Positions 17,604 to 26,724 of a stretch of DNA of 64,000 nt are shown piece by piece; positions within the stretch are counted from its first letter, which is position 1; each line of letters begins with the position of its first letter. Both the position numbers and the translations under genes were made by a program. Below the pieces are notes generated by a model. It did no database searches. It was given only the letters and a program-made list of their open reading frames with translations, and had not been told where the DNA came from. This stretch comes from Gardnerella vaginalis. Lineage in GTDB: Bacteria > Actinomycetota > Actinomycetes > Actinomycetales > Bifidobacteriaceae. The stretch covers positions 434,001 to 498,000 of the forward strand of contig NZ_JBETXJ010000002.1 in the NCBI RefSeq assembly GCF_040427915.1, given 5' to 3'.

Positions 17604-18863
17604 TTACGAAATTTTATGGCCGTCACACCAAACGTGCTCAACTGCCAAAGTCCCTGGATTTAGCAAAAGCAAATCGGCAGCGTATCCTTTTTCAACCAAG
17701 CCCAAAGGAGCGCTAGTTATAGCATTCGGCTTATCCACTCCAAGCGCACGTGCAGGAATAAGAGTTGCAGCCGCAATCGCTGCTGGCAAACCAATGCCAA
17801 GTTCTTTAACAGCGCGCTTAACTGCCACTTCCAAGATCAGGGTAGATCCTGCAATAGCTCCATTAGAAACAAGCCTTGCGTGACCGTCTGTAACCGTAAC
17901 GTCTAGAGCACCAAGCTTGTAATTTCCATCTGCGCATCCTGTTGCAGCCATAGCATCCGTCACAAACGCAATGCGATTAGGAGCAGCATCAAAAGCCATT
18001 CGCAAAACTGGGTTTTCAACGTGGAAACCATCGTTAATAAGCTCAATAGTTACGCGTGAATCCTCCAAAGCAGCAGGAATTGGACCTGGCTTACGGTGAT
18101 GAATGCCGTTCATAGCGTTAAACATGTGAGTCATAAGCGTAGAGCCAGCGTTAAAAGCTGCGCGAGCTGTTCGATAATCCGCATCGCAATGCCCCACTGC
18201 CGGAATCACGCCAGCTTCTACAAAACGCTTAATCGCCTCCATGCCGTGTTCTCGCTCAGGAGCCAAAGTAATCTGGCGCAAAGTGCCATCTGCTGCCTCG
18301 AGCAATGCTTCAACGCGCTCAGGAGTAGGATCCACTAAGCAATTAGGGTCGTGAGCGCCTTTTCGAGACAATGCCAAGAACGGACCCTCTAAATGCGACC
18401 CAAGCACATCTGGGCGCGTTTGCATAACACGCTTAACAGTACGCAAATTCTGCTGCATTACGTCAAGAGGGTTTGTAATCAAGCTAAGAACTTGTCTAGT
18501 TGTTCCGTGAAGCATGTGATACGCGCGCGCTATAGCAATACCTTCGGCACCATCGTCAAACGAATGCTCCCAGGCTCCGTGAGCGTGCAGATCAATATAC
18601 CCTGGCGTAGCAAAACAGCCACGCCCATCCACAACACTTAAATCAGATGCGCTTAAGCCGCGAGTTCTAATAGCTAAAGCAAGGTCTTCATCTAAAATGC
18701 CAGTCTCTAGAATTACGCCGTCACTAACCAAAATCCACGAATTAGGTACAATTCCTCGAGCATCCACAACACTTACGTTGCGCACTACAAAATTGCGCCC
18801 CTCGTTTGATTTTAGTGAATCATCAATCTTCTTTACGGCATCTAAATACACATCTTTTGACAT
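17604..18863 (-). CDS. nagA: N-acetylglucosamine-6-phosphate deacetylase
   Basis: Converts GlcNAc-6-P to GlcN-6-P plus acetate, the step after NanE in sialic-acid use. Amidohydrolase fold motifs: DLHAHG (metal His pair), LGSHLEGPFL (metal Glu), GHCDADY and THMFNAM (metal His), and FVTDAMAATG (catalytic Asp). About 419 residues, slightly longer than the usual ~380. The chosen ATG (18863) has AGGTG about six bases upstream; the ATG nine bases earlier is too close to it. First gene downstream of nagB in the same direction, 75 bp apart. Confidence 0.93.
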   Translation of the reverse strand: MSKDVYLDAVKKIDDSLKSNEGRNFVVRNVSVVDARGIVPNSWILVSDGVILETGILDEDLALAIRTRGLSASDLSVVDGRGCFATPGYIDLHAHGAWEHSFDDGAEGIAIARAYHMLHGTTRQVLSLITNPLDVMQQNLRTVKRVMQTRPDVLGSHLEGPFLALSRKGAHDPNCLVDPTPERVEALLEAADGTLRQITLAPEREHGMEAIKRFVEAGVIPAVGHCDADYRTARAAFNAGSTLMTHMFNAMNGIHHRKPGPIPAALEDSRVTIELINDGFHVENPVLRMAFDAAPNRIAFVTDAMAATGCADGNYKLGALDVTVTDGHARLVSNGAIAGSTLILEVAVKRAVKELGIGLPAAIAAATLIPARALGVDKPNAITSAPLGLVEKGYAADLLLLNPGTLAVEHVWCDGHKIS

Positions 18864-18938
18864 TTCATTCACCTATGCTTGTGCTTATTTGATATCTTAT
18901 TATCTTAAATTTATTATCTTAAATTTTAGACTTGTGTA

Positions 18939-19751
18939 TCAGATCCCCTGCCAAGATGGCTTATTTGCATACACCCAGCGATAGTAGTCAGCAAGCTTAA
19001 GTTTGCTTGCAGCAGCCTCATCTATAATCACTGTTGCATGAGGATGCATTTGAAGCGCAGAAGCTGGGCATAGCGAGCTTACTCCACCTTCTACTGTTGC
19101 AGCTACAGCATCTGCCTTATTTTCACCAAACGCAAGAAGCACAAGATGACGTGCGCGCAAAATCGTTCCAATTCCTTGTGTTATGCAGTGAGTTGGAACT
19201 TGGTTAATATCACCGTCAAAGAATCTGCGGTTGTCTACGCGAGTCTGTTCGGTTAGTGTTTTAACGCGAGTGCCAGATGCAAGAGAAGATCCTGGCTCGT
19301 TGAATCCTACGTGACCGTCGGAGCCGATTCCCAAGATTTGCACGTCAATCCCACCAGCGGCAGCAATAGCAGCGTCGTAGTCTGCTCCAGCGTGCGCAAT
19401 CTTATCACCTTCGCTTAATGGCGCTCCATTAAGAACATCTCCTGGAACATGAACTAAATCTGGGTTTAGTCCTATTAAATCTGTTACAGTTCTGCGGATT
19501 GTGCTGTGGTAAGACTGTTCGTGCTCTAATGGCAATCCAATATATTCGTCAAGCGCAAATCCACGCACGCGACTTACGTCAACATTCTTGTCTTTTACAA
19601 GCTTTGCAAGATGCTCGTAGGCTTTTAATGGGCTTGATCCTGTTGCCAATCCTAGTACTGCGTCTGGCTTGCGACTAATCAAATCTACAACAGATTCGGC
19701 GTATAGCTCGCCTGCCTCATCCTGATCTTTTACAATAATAACTTCAGCCAT
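18939..19751 (-). CDS. nagB: glucosamine-6-phosphate deaminase
   Basis: Converts GlcN-6-P to fructose-6-P and ammonia, feeding the bifid shunt. Motifs: LGLATGSSPLKAYEHL (phosphate loop), FALDEYIGL (catalytic Asp region) and LGIGSDGHVGFNEPGS (catalytic His). About 270 residues. The start at 19751 has AAGGAG nine bases upstream; the longer reading to 19802 has no family similarity. Lies between nanA and nagA in one direction. Confidence 0.94.
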   Translation of the reverse strand: MAEVIIVKDQDEAGELYAESVVDLISRKPDAVLGLATGSSPLKAYEHLAKLVKDKNVDVSRVRGFALDEYIGLPLEHEQSYHSTIRRTVTDLIGLNPDLVHVPGDVLNGAPLSEGDKIAHAGADYDAAIAAAGGIDVQILGIGSDGHVGFNEPGSSLASGTRVKTLTEQTRVDNRRFFDGDINQVPTHCITQGIGTILRARHLVLLAFGENKADAVAATVEGGVSSLCPASALQMHPHATVIIDEAAASKLKLADYYRWVYANKPSWQGI

Positions 19752-19921
19752 CTTTAGCTTCTCCTTTAAAGCTTTGGTGATTTGATTCTGCAAATACTCC
19801 AAGCAAATATTAGCATTGCGGCATACGTTTTAAGCGTACGCCGCAATACCATTTATTTACTATGCACCATGAATAAACGATTTTGTTTAAATTATTTGCT
19901 TAAATTATCTGATAAAAATAC

Positions 19922-20881
19922 TCACTTAGTAGAAGCGCTTACTTCTTCTGGGGTCTTTGCCAAAGTCAAGCCAACTTCCTTAAGAACGCGAGCCACGGCT
20001 TCAACGTTTTCTCCCTTAAGTGGGCAGACTGGATCTGGCATCTGATTTGTGTCAAACACACCAAGCAACGCCATTGCGGTCTTAAATGCTCCAACGCCAG
20101 CACCGAAGCCTGCCACTCCGCTAGGAACAGTAACGATTCGCATCAAAGCAGCAAGCCAATCCTGCTCCTTCTTAACCGTTGCCCAATCGCCAGCCTGAGC
20201 AGCCTTCCACATGCGCACGTATCCAGTGGCCTCAACGTTTGCAAGTCCTGGAACAGAACCGTCTGCGCCAGCCATGTATGCGCCGTCAACAACAACCTCT
20301 TGACCCGTAAGCAAAGTCAATGGGTGGCCAGCCTTATTGTTGTCGTCTACAAGGAACCTGAACGAAACGTCATCGTTGGAAGAATCCTTAACGCCTGCAA
20401 GTACGCCATCTTTACCAAGCTTTACAAGCAAAGCGCCTGGAAGCTTTGTGTGTACGCAAACTGGAATATCGTAAGCGAACAGTGGCAAATCTGGAACAGC
20501 TTCGTGAATAAGACGGAAGTGGCGCTCAACTTCTGCCATGCCGCCGAGTGCGTAGAATGGCGCTGTTGCAACGATTGCAGCCGCTCCAAGCTCCTTAGCT
20601 TCCTTTGCATGCTCAATAACGCGGTTTGTTTCCGTATCGATGCACCCAACCAACACTGGCACGCGGCCGTCAACAATGCGCATTACGGTTTCAATGATTT
20701 CGCGACGGCGCTTATCTGTGCTAAACGCAACTTCGCCAGAAGATCCAAGCGTAAACAAGCCGTCTACGCCTGCTTCAATCATTCGGTTAAGCGAACGCTC
20801 AAAGCTAACAACGTCTACTTCGCCGTCTGCCGTTAATGGCGTAACTACTGGTGGAATAACGCCGTGGAATTTTTCTGCCAT
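19922..20881 (-). CDS. nanA: N-acetylneuraminate lyase (DHDPS family)
   Basis: Cleaves N-acetylneuraminate to ManNAc and pyruvate. The 319-residue TIM barrel shows GSSGE (pyruvate-binding loop), AYDIP (proton-shuttle Tyr) and AGVKDSS (Schiff-base Lys). Typical lyases read YNIP where this has YDIP, so alone it could be another aldolase of the family; its place among nagB, nagA, nanE, nanK and a sialidase makes the lyase role by far the likeliest. A 164-bp leader with a folded RNA-like segment separates it from the transporter genes. Confidence 0.85.
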   Translation of the reverse strand: MAEKFHGVIPPVVTPLTADGEVDVVSFERSLNRMIEAGVDGLFTLGSSGEVAFSTDKRRREIIETVMRIVDGRVPVLVGCIDTETNRVIEHAKEAKELGAAAIVATAPFYALGGMAEVERHFRLIHEAVPDLPLFAYDIPVCVHTKLPGALLVKLGKDGVLAGVKDSSNDDVSFRFLVDDNNKAGHPLTLLTGQEVVVDGAYMAGADGSVPGLANVEATGYVRMWKAAQAGDWATVKKEQDWLAALMRIVTVPSGVAGFGAGVGAFKTAMALLGVFDTNQMPDPVCPLKGENVEAVARVLKEVGLTLAKTPEEVSASTK

Positions 20882-20904
20882 GATTAAACTTCTTTCGTAT
20901 TTTT

Positions 20905-20950
20905 TATGACTTTTTATGATTTATGACTTATGATTTATGACTTTAGATTT
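20905..20950. repeat. degenerate TTATGACTT/TTATGATTT repeats
   Basis: About five tandem units of TTTATGAYTT lie just upstream of nanA. Similar short degenerate arrays occur in several other gaps of the window. Confidence 0.5.
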
Positions 20951-20960
20951 TGGAATTAAT

Positions 20961-21004
20961 GGGCGGCCTGCATGGATTTACTGCAAGGTCTTAACAGACC
21001 GCCC
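20961..21004 (-). ncRNA. folded leader/terminator between the transporter operon and nanA
   Basis: Outer stem GGGCGG (20961-20966) with CCGCCC (20999-21004) encloses two smaller hairpins: GGTCT-TAAC-AGACC (20987-21000, which competes with the outer stem) and TGCA...TGCA. It may be a terminator for the ABC genes or an attenuator for nanA. No known riboswitch class is recognised. Confidence 0.4.
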
Positions 21005-21045
21005 GCGCATTTAAGCTAGCAACTAGCGACTAGCACCTGCTTGCG

Positions 21046-21906
21046 CTACTTGCACTCTTCTTCCGTTGGATGCAAAAGCGAAGGCGCCGCGCCCATCAAA
21101 ATCTTTGTGTACTCATCTTGCGGATTGTTAATCACTTGGTGAGTTTCGCCGCGTTCAACAATCGTTCCGTGATTCATAACAACAACTTCGTCGGATATGT
21201 ATCGGATTGTTTGAATATCGTGGCTAATAAACACCATTGAAAGATTCAGCTTCTTCTTTAAGTCGGAAAGAAGATTCAAAATCTGAGCACGCACAGAAAC
21301 ATCCAAAGCGGAAGTTGGCTCATCTGCGATTATTACATCTGGGTTAAGCGAAAGTGCACGAGCGATTGCCACGCGCTGACGCTGACCGCCAGAAAGCTGA
21401 CCTGGCAAAGCGCCAAGAACAGAATGAGGCAAACCAACCATTCGGATTAACTCCTTGGCTCTAGCATCGCGCTCAGCTTTGCTTCCAATCTTGTGCACAA
21501 CAAGCGGATCAATCAACTGGTCAATCACACTCATGCGCGCATTCAAAGCCATTGCTGGATCCTGGAACACAACGGAAACCACGCGTCCAATATCCATACG
21601 CTCTTTTGCAGTTCTATGCGTAACGTCTTGACCTTTGAACAAAACCTTGCCGCTTGTAACTTGCTGAAGGCCGCACATAATGTTTGCAGTAGTAGACTTT
21701 CCGCAACCAGATTCGCCAACAATACCAATCGTCTTGCCTGGCATAAGCTTAAGATTTACCTTGTTTACGGCTGTAATCTTGTTCTTATGGAATAAGCCAG
21801 ATCCTGCTCGAGTAGTGAACACCACTTCGGCGTCGCGCAACTCGATGATTGGAACATCGCCATTTTCGCTTTGATTTTTGTTTGCGTCATTAACATTCAT
21901 GTTCAT
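21046..21906 (-). CDS. ABC transporter ATP-binding protein, Opp/Dpp F-type (sialic-acid transporter)
   Basis: A 286-residue ATPase of the oligopeptide/dipeptide class. Walker A GESGCGKST, Q-loop VFQDPAMALN, signature LSGGQRQRVAIARAL, Walker B DVIIADEPTSALD, H-loop SHD, and a C-terminal extension ending in EEECK. Its ATG overlaps the stop of the preceding permease-ATPase fusion (ATGA). As the last gene of a four-gene operon inside the nan locus it likely powers sialic-acid or sialo-oligosaccharide uptake, comparable to SatD-type proteins; peptide import cannot be excluded from sequence alone. Confidence 0.85.
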   Translation of the reverse strand: MNMNVNDANKNQSENGDVPIIELRDAEVVFTTRAGSGLFHKNKITAVNKVNLKLMPGKTIGIVGESGCGKSTTANIMCGLQQVTSGKVLFKGQDVTHRTAKERMDIGRVVSVVFQDPAMALNARMSVIDQLIDPLVVHKIGSKAERDARAKELIRMVGLPHSVLGALPGQLSGGQRQRVAIARALSLNPDVIIADEPTSALDVSVRAQILNLLSDLKKKLNLSMVFISHDIQTIRYISDEVVVMNHGTIVERGETHQVINNPQDEYTKILMGAAPSLLHPTEEECK

Positions 21907-23927
21907 CGCACATCTCCTTTATCGGAGTTGGTCAAAATTGCGGAAGGTGCATCCGTTTCAGGCTCTGGAGGCGCAGCGTAGAAGTGCCATGTTCCTGGAA
22001 TACGCTTCATTATTGGGCGCACATCAAGTCCTTGATCTGGATGAGAAGAACGCGGTGCGAATCGATCTCCCTTAGGGAAGTCGGATGGGCTTGGAACAGT
22101 TCCTGGAACCTGATGCAATCTTGGAGCGCCAGCCTCAATGGAGGTTACGGAGCCAAGCAAGCCGCGCGTGTACTCGTGATGCGGATCGGTGAGGATTTCC
22201 TTGGTGGAGCCTTGCTCAACAACCTGACCTGCGTACATTACGGTAATCGAGTGCGCAACCTTTGCTACAAGAGCCAAATCGTGGCTTACAAACACCATTG
22301 CGAATCCAAGCTTTTCGCGCAATTCGTTAAGAAGGTCAATTACCTGCTTTTGAACAGTAACGTCCAAAGCGGTTGTTGGCTCATCTGCGATTATCAACTT
22401 TGGATCTCGCGTAAGTGCCATTGCGATCAACACACGCTGACGCTGGCCACCAGAAAGCTCGTGTGGGTAGGATTCAAGCGTGCGCTTTGGATCCAAGCCT
22501 ACAAGCTCCAGCAACTCTTCGGCGCTGCGAGTGCCACCTCTAGAAGTTAGCTGCTTCATTTGCGCTTTAATAAGCATTGATGGGTTTAAGGAAGACAACG
22601 CGTCTTGGTAAACCATTGCGATTTCGTGTCCGCGCAAAGCATTGTGCTCCTTTGGGCTAAGCTTTACAAGATCCTTGCCATTAAAGAGGATTTGTCCACT
22701 AATCTTAGCTTTTGGATCAAGCAAGCCCATAATCGCAAGCGAAGTGATTGACTTACCGCAACCAGATTCACCAACCAAGCCCATTGTTTCGCCTGGGCGA
22801 ACAGAGAAGCTCAAGTGATCCACAACGTTTACACTGCCGTAGCGTGGGAACTGAATGCACAAGTCTTTAACTTCAATAACTGGAGGCTCAGTAGACGTTG
22901 GCTGCAAGCGATCCGTACGCTTTAACTCGGCCTCGCGAAGCTTTGCCAAAGACTCAACCAAAGCGTCGTGCTGCTCCTTGTAAGCTGCCACTGGATCGGT
23001 GAGAATCCTATCTTCCTTGCGAGCTGCATCCGCATCTGCAGCAGTCTTAGCTACTGGAGCGGTTGGAGCTGCAACCATTGCATCCGTAATGCCCTCAGAA
23101 AGAATGTTGAGGCACAAAACGGTAATCATGATTGCTAAGCCTGGGAACAATGCCTGCCACCAGTATCCGAAGATAACGCCTGCCTTAGCAGAAGACAAAA
23201 TGTTGCCCCATGTTGGCGTTGGCTCTGGAATACCAGCGTTGATGAAGCTAAGAGAAGCTTCGAACACGATTGCGTCTGCCACAGAAAGGGTTGTGAACAC
23301 CATAACTGGAGCTGCAATATTACGAGTTACATGCTTGAGCAAAATCCAAGGTGCGCGAGCGCCAGAAACAATTACTGCACGCACATAATCTTTTCCATAT
23401 TCGCTTATAATGTTTGCGCGCACAATTCTTGCGATTTGTGGAACGTAAAGCACGCCGATGGAAATGATTATACCAATCATGGATTGTCCAAGAATTGCAA
23501 GGCACACAGCCGCTAATGCGATTCCTGGGATTGACATTACTATATCAATCAGTCGCATTATAAGCTCAGATATCCAAGTGCGGCTTACAGCTGCGATTGC
23601 GCCGATTATTGAGCCCATTACCAAAGCAAAGATAACAGACGACAAACCGATTACGAGCGAGTAGCGTGCGCCGTACATAACGCGCGAGAACACGTCTCTA
23701 CCAAGGTTATCTGTACCGAACCAGTGCGCTCCTGTTGGAGGCTGATAGTTTTGCGTAATCTTTACTGGGTCGCATGGAGCTAGGAATCGCGCGAATACTG
23801 CGCAGAATGCCAGTATTGCAATCACAATAAGCGATATTTTAGACCCTAAGCTCATGCTTTTAAATCTGTTAAATTTGATGCCTGGCTTAGATGCGGCATC
23901 TACTACCTGATTCTTTCCGAATAGCAT
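21903..23927 (-). CDS. fused ABC permease (DppC-type) and ATP-binding protein (DppD-type)
   Basis: One 674-residue chain carries both an inner-membrane permease (residues ~25-300, with six helices and the EAA-type loop around GARAPWILLKHVTRN) and a complete ATPase (~345-610: GESGCGKSI, VYQDALSSLNPS, LSGGQRQRV, LIIADEPTTALDVT) plus a C-terminal oligopeptide-ABC extension. The two are joined by a charged linker (residues ~300-345). Such a fusion recalls the SatC component of sialic-acid ABC systems, as I remember it. Starts one base after the upstream permease stop, so tightly coupled. Confidence 0.88.
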   Translation of the reverse strand: MLFGKNQVVDAASKPGIKFNRFKSMSLGSKISLIVIAILAFCAVFARFLAPCDPVKITQNYQPPTGAHWFGTDNLGRDVFSRVMYGARYSLVIGLSSVIFALVMGSIIGAIAAVSRTWISELIMRLIDIVMSIPGIALAAVCLAILGQSMIGIIISIGVLYVPQIARIVRANIISEYGKDYVRAVIVSGARAPWILLKHVTRNIAAPVMVFTTLSVADAIVFEASLSFINAGIPEPTPTWGNILSSAKAGVIFGYWWQALFPGLAIMITVLCLNILSEGITDAMVAAPTAPVAKTAADADAARKEDRILTDPVAAYKEQHDALVESLAKLREAELKRTDRLQPTSTEPPVIEVKDLCIQFPRYGSVNVVDHLSFSVRPGETMGLVGESGCGKSITSLAIMGLLDPKAKISGQILFNGKDLVKLSPKEHNALRGHEIAMVYQDALSSLNPSMLIKAQMKQLTSRGGTRSAEELLELVGLDPKRTLESYPHELSGGQRQRVLIAMALTRDPKLIIADEPTTALDVTVQKQVIDLLNELREKLGFAMVFVSHDLALVAKVAHSITVMYAGQVVEQGSTKEILTDPHHEYTRGLLGSVTSIEAGAPRLHQVPGTVPSPSDFPKGDRFAPRSSHPDQGLDVRPIMKRIPGTWHFYAAPPEPETDAPSAILTNSDKGDVR

Positions 23928-23928
23928 G

Positions 23929-24885
23929 TCACACCGTCCTAATTCTTGGGTTGATTAACACGTAAAGCAAATCAACAATAATGTTTATGAAGATGAATGC
24001 AATTGCAACAACCAAAACAACACCTTGAACAAGCATTGGTTGGTTGCCATTAATGCCGTCGAACATTGCAGTGCCCATTCCTGGGAGTGCAAAAATAACT
24101 TCGATAACGATTGCACCACCCATGAGGTAACCGATCTTCATACCAAGAGTCGTGATTGGTGTAATCAGAGCGTTGCGGAACACGTTTCTAGCAACCACCA
24201 CACTCTTTGGAATACCTGCGCCAATTGCGGTTCGCACATAATCCTTATCCAATTCTTCTACCATCGAGGTTCGTATGATTCGCGTAAGCTGACCTGCTAC
24301 TGGAAGACCTAATGCGAAGCAAGGCATCGCCATTCTAGCGATGTAAGCTTCTGGATCCTCAAAGAACGGCACAAAATCGCCAGATCCTGGGAGCCATGCA
24401 AGCTTGATTTGCAAGACGTAAATCAAAAGCACACCGAGCCAGAAGGATGGAGTTGCGATTGCAATAATCGAAAGCACGCGGACTGTTTGGTCAACCCAAG
24501 TGTCGCGGTAAAGAGCTGCAAAAACGCCGAAGATTACTGCAAAGATTATTGCTATCAACAAACCAATGAAGGTTAGCTGCAAGGTGATTGGGAAGGCATC
24601 TGCCACTCTCTGAGCTACAGAATCCTTGTTTACACCGTAAACACCCATGTTTCCTTGGAACAGTCCAACTATGTAAGACCCAAACTGCTCCCACCACGGA
24701 CGATCGTAACCCATTTCATGGCGGAATGCGGCAAGTGCTGCTGGCGATGAGTTTTCACCTAATGCTGCAACTGCTGGATCATATTTTGAAAATGACATAA
24801 GGAAGAATACGAGGAACGTAACACCGAATGCCATGAATGGCAGTGCGATTAATCGCCTACCTAAAAGTCTAAGAAAATTACTCAT
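23929..24885 (-). CDS. ABC transporter permease, DppB/OppB type
   Basis: Inner-membrane subunit of the sialic-acid-linked ABC transporter: N-terminal MSNFLRLLGRRLIAL helix, the conserved MGYDRPW periplasmic segment, and further helices with the permease signature (GAGIPKSVVVARNVFRNAL). About 318 residues from the chosen ATG. A longer reading to 24933 would begin inside the GC-rich hairpin that follows the binding-protein gene, so it is rejected. Second gene of the operon. Confidence 0.87.
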   Translation of the reverse strand: MSNFLRLLGRRLIALPFMAFGVTFLVFFLMSFSKYDPAVAALGENSSPAALAAFRHEMGYDRPWWEQFGSYIVGLFQGNMGVYGVNKDSVAQRVADAFPITLQLTFIGLLIAIIFAVIFGVFAALYRDTWVDQTVRVLSIIAIATPSFWLGVLLIYVLQIKLAWLPGSGDFVPFFEDPEAYIARMAMPCFALGLPVAGQLTRIIRTSMVEELDKDYVRTAIGAGIPKSVVVARNVFRNALITPITTLGMKIGYLMGGAIVIEVIFALPGMGTAMFDGINGNQPMLVQGVVLVVAIAFIFINIIVDLLYVLINPRIRTV

Positions 24886-24930
24886 AAGACATCCACACAT
24901 CCATTGAAGAAATTTGTTATTAAGGCATAA

Positions 24931-24985
24931 CAAAACCGGCCCATCTGCACAAAGGCAAGAAAGGTAAACAGCCGGGCCGGTTTTG
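24931..24985 (-). terminator. intercistronic hairpin after the binding-protein gene
   Basis: Perfect 12-bp stem CAAAACCGGCCC/GGGCCGGTTTTG with a 31-nt loop, 48 bp after the binding-protein stop and 46 bp before the permease start. On the minus strand it ends in TTTTGTT. It probably stops or protects part of the transcripts so that binding protein exceeds permease. Confidence 0.75.
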
Positions 24986-25032
24986 CGGTTAGAGGTTAGG
25001 GAAAATGAAGTTTGTTATTTTTTAGCTTGCAC

Positions 25033-26598
25033 CTACTTTGTTAGCTTTGCTTTTACAAGGTTGATGCCAGTGGAGCCGATTGCATTCCACTCAGCTAACG
25101 CGCCCTTCTTTACTGCAGTCGTAGTCTTACGATGGAAGAGTGGGTACAGAGGAACTTCGTCGCTGATCAAATCGAAGCACTGGTTCCAGTACTTCTGACG
25201 ATCTGCTGGCTTGGCGGCTTCAAGAGCTGAATCCATGAGCTTGTGAAGCTTTGCGTATCCTTCGGAGTTCTTCCAGAATGTGCGCTGACGGGTCCAAGCA
25301 TTGTCGCCATACCACCAGCTCATCAACAAGTCTGGGTCGTTGCCGAATACAGATGGGTCGCCTGGAGCGAGAACCATGGAGTAGTTTGCATCGTTGCGGT
25401 CGGTAATCTGTGGGTAAAGTGCAGAAGACTTCATGGACTTGATTTCTACATCCATACCAATCTCAGCAAGATCGTTCTTGATCTGCGGAGCGAGCTGAGT
25501 AATCCAAGTGTGGTCTGTGGTGTAAAGAGTGAACTTTAGTGGACCGCTTACACCAGCTTCCTTAAGCAAGCTCTTTGCCTTAGCAATGTTCTTGGTGTAA
25601 ACGTTCTTTGCCTTATGATAGTTTGCGTAATTCTTTGGCAAGAAGCTTGTTGCTGGCTCGCCCTGACCGCTCATTTGGTTGGTGATGAGCTTGTTCACAT
25701 CAATCGCGTAGAGAGCTGCTTGGCGAACTCGCTTATCATCAAATGGCTTTTGCTTTGTGTTGAACATAACGAATGGAAGCGTGAAGCCCTGTGCGGTCTT
25801 AAGCTCGGAACCAGACGCCTTCAAAGTGTTGAATGCTTGTGCTGGAACCATTTCCATTACGTCTGTCTTTCCGCCTTGCATTGCGGTTACGCGAGCAGTA
25901 TCGTCAACGGTTACGTTCCAAACCATCTTCTTGGTCTGTGCCTTGTACTTGCCGTTATAAAGATCGTTGCGCTCAAACTTTACTTGGTTATCTGTAATGG
26001 ACACATACTTCCATGGACCAGAGCCGATTGGCATGTTCTTAAGATCTGCGTCAGACTTTGCTGTTGGAACAATCTGGATTAAAGCAAGACGCTGCTTGAA
26101 CAGTGGGAATGCTTTCTTTAGCTTGAAGATTACATGACGATTGTCTTTTGCTTCAACTGAATCAATAAAGTCGAGCATAGATATATAGAGGCTGCCTTTT
26201 GCAGTTGTGCGCTTGAAGGAAGATACTACGTCTCCTGCTGTTACTTCAGTTCCATCCGAGAACTTTGCAGCATCGCGAATTGTTACCTCATATTCGGTGT
26301 CGGAAATCTTCTTTGGCTCACCTTTTGCAAGAGCGTTGAAGACTTTAAAATTGCTGTAATCAAGAGCATAGAGCGGCTCTGTCACATGCCAGTTTGCTGA
26401 CATTGGCAATGCGCCCGAAGTAGTGGATGGCGCAAAGTCACGGCTTGCATATGCGACTTGAGCTGTGATTGTATCTTTAACAGCAGTCTTTGCTTTTGCT
26501 GCCTTGTGGGTTTTTGCTCCACCGCAGCCAGAAAGCATCATTAATGCGGCTACACCTGCAGCGATTACCGCGGTTAGCTTTGAGTTAATTCGTGCCAT
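25033..26598 (-). CDS. family 5 solute-binding lipoprotein of the sialic-acid-linked ABC transporter
   Basis: A 521-residue extracytoplasmic binding protein. The N-terminus is a lipoprotein signal (MARINSKLTAVIAAGVAAL then LSGC lipobox, Cys at ~25). The body is SBP family 5 (peptide/nickel/sialic-acid class), with the conserved NAWTRQRTFW and RVRQAALYAIDVNKL-like segments. GAGGAG lies five bases before the ATG. Located between nanE and the permease genes, it likely captures free sialic acid; the family is mostly known for peptides, so the ligand is inferred from context. Its promoter carries repeated GTCTGATGTC half-sites. Confidence 0.87.
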   Translation of the reverse strand: MARINSKLTAVIAAGVAALMMLSGCGGAKTHKAAKAKTAVKDTITAQVAYASRDFAPSTTSGALPMSANWHVTEPLYALDYSNFKVFNALAKGEPKKISDTEYEVTIRDAAKFSDGTEVTAGDVVSSFKRTTAKGSLYISMLDFIDSVEAKDNRHVIFKLKKAFPLFKQRLALIQIVPTAKSDADLKNMPIGSGPWKYVSITDNQVKFERNDLYNGKYKAQTKKMVWNVTVDDTARVTAMQGGKTDVMEMVPAQAFNTLKASGSELKTAQGFTLPFVMFNTKQKPFDDKRVRQAALYAIDVNKLITNQMSGQGEPATSFLPKNYANYHKAKNVYTKNIAKAKSLLKEAGVSGPLKFTLYTTDHTWITQLAPQIKNDLAEIGMDVEIKSMKSSALYPQITDRNDANYSMVLAPGDPSVFGNDPDLLMSWWYGDNAWTRQRTFWKNSEGYAKLHKLMDSALEAAKPADRQKYWNQCFDLISDEVPLYPLFHRKTTTAVKKGALAEWNAIGSTGINLVKAKLTK

Positions 26599-26649
26599 AT
26601 TTTCTCCTCACCATTGAGTTTGTTTTCTTCGCATTTCATCCTCGAATGC

Positions 26650-26661
26650 GAAAACGTTTTA
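26650..26661. promoter_or_regulatory. AAAACGTTTT palindrome at the transporter promoter
   Basis: A palindrome with central CG, of the LacI/catabolite-repressor type, lies immediately downstream of a TATAAT (minus strand, 26663-26668). It could add a second layer of control on the transporter genes. Confidence 0.45.
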
Positions 26662-26662
26662 A

Positions 26663-26668
26663 ATTATA
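26663..26668 (-). promoter_or_regulatory. consensus -10 box of the transporter operon
   Basis: TATAAT on the minus strand, 65 bases before the binding-protein ATG. The -35 region is weak, which would suit an activated or tightly regulated promoter. Confidence 0.45.
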
Positions 26669-26705
26669 GCGCGTGCGTTATTTTCGCGTTACTTTAAACA
26701 TAAGA

Positions 26706-26724
26706 GGTCTGATGTCTGATGTCA
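26706..26724 (-). promoter_or_regulatory. GntR-type operator 2, transporter promoter
   Basis: Minus strand GACATCAGACATCAGACC: two direct half-sites ATCAGAC seven bases apart. The half-site TCAGAC is shared with the nanH and DUF4862 promoters. Confidence 0.55.

Noticed and set aside
24738..24762. Possible seventh copy of the dispersed motif in the DppB-type permease gene
   Set aside because: Only TGCTGGCGA plus a loose TTTTC match; within a conserved protein segment, so chance is more likely.
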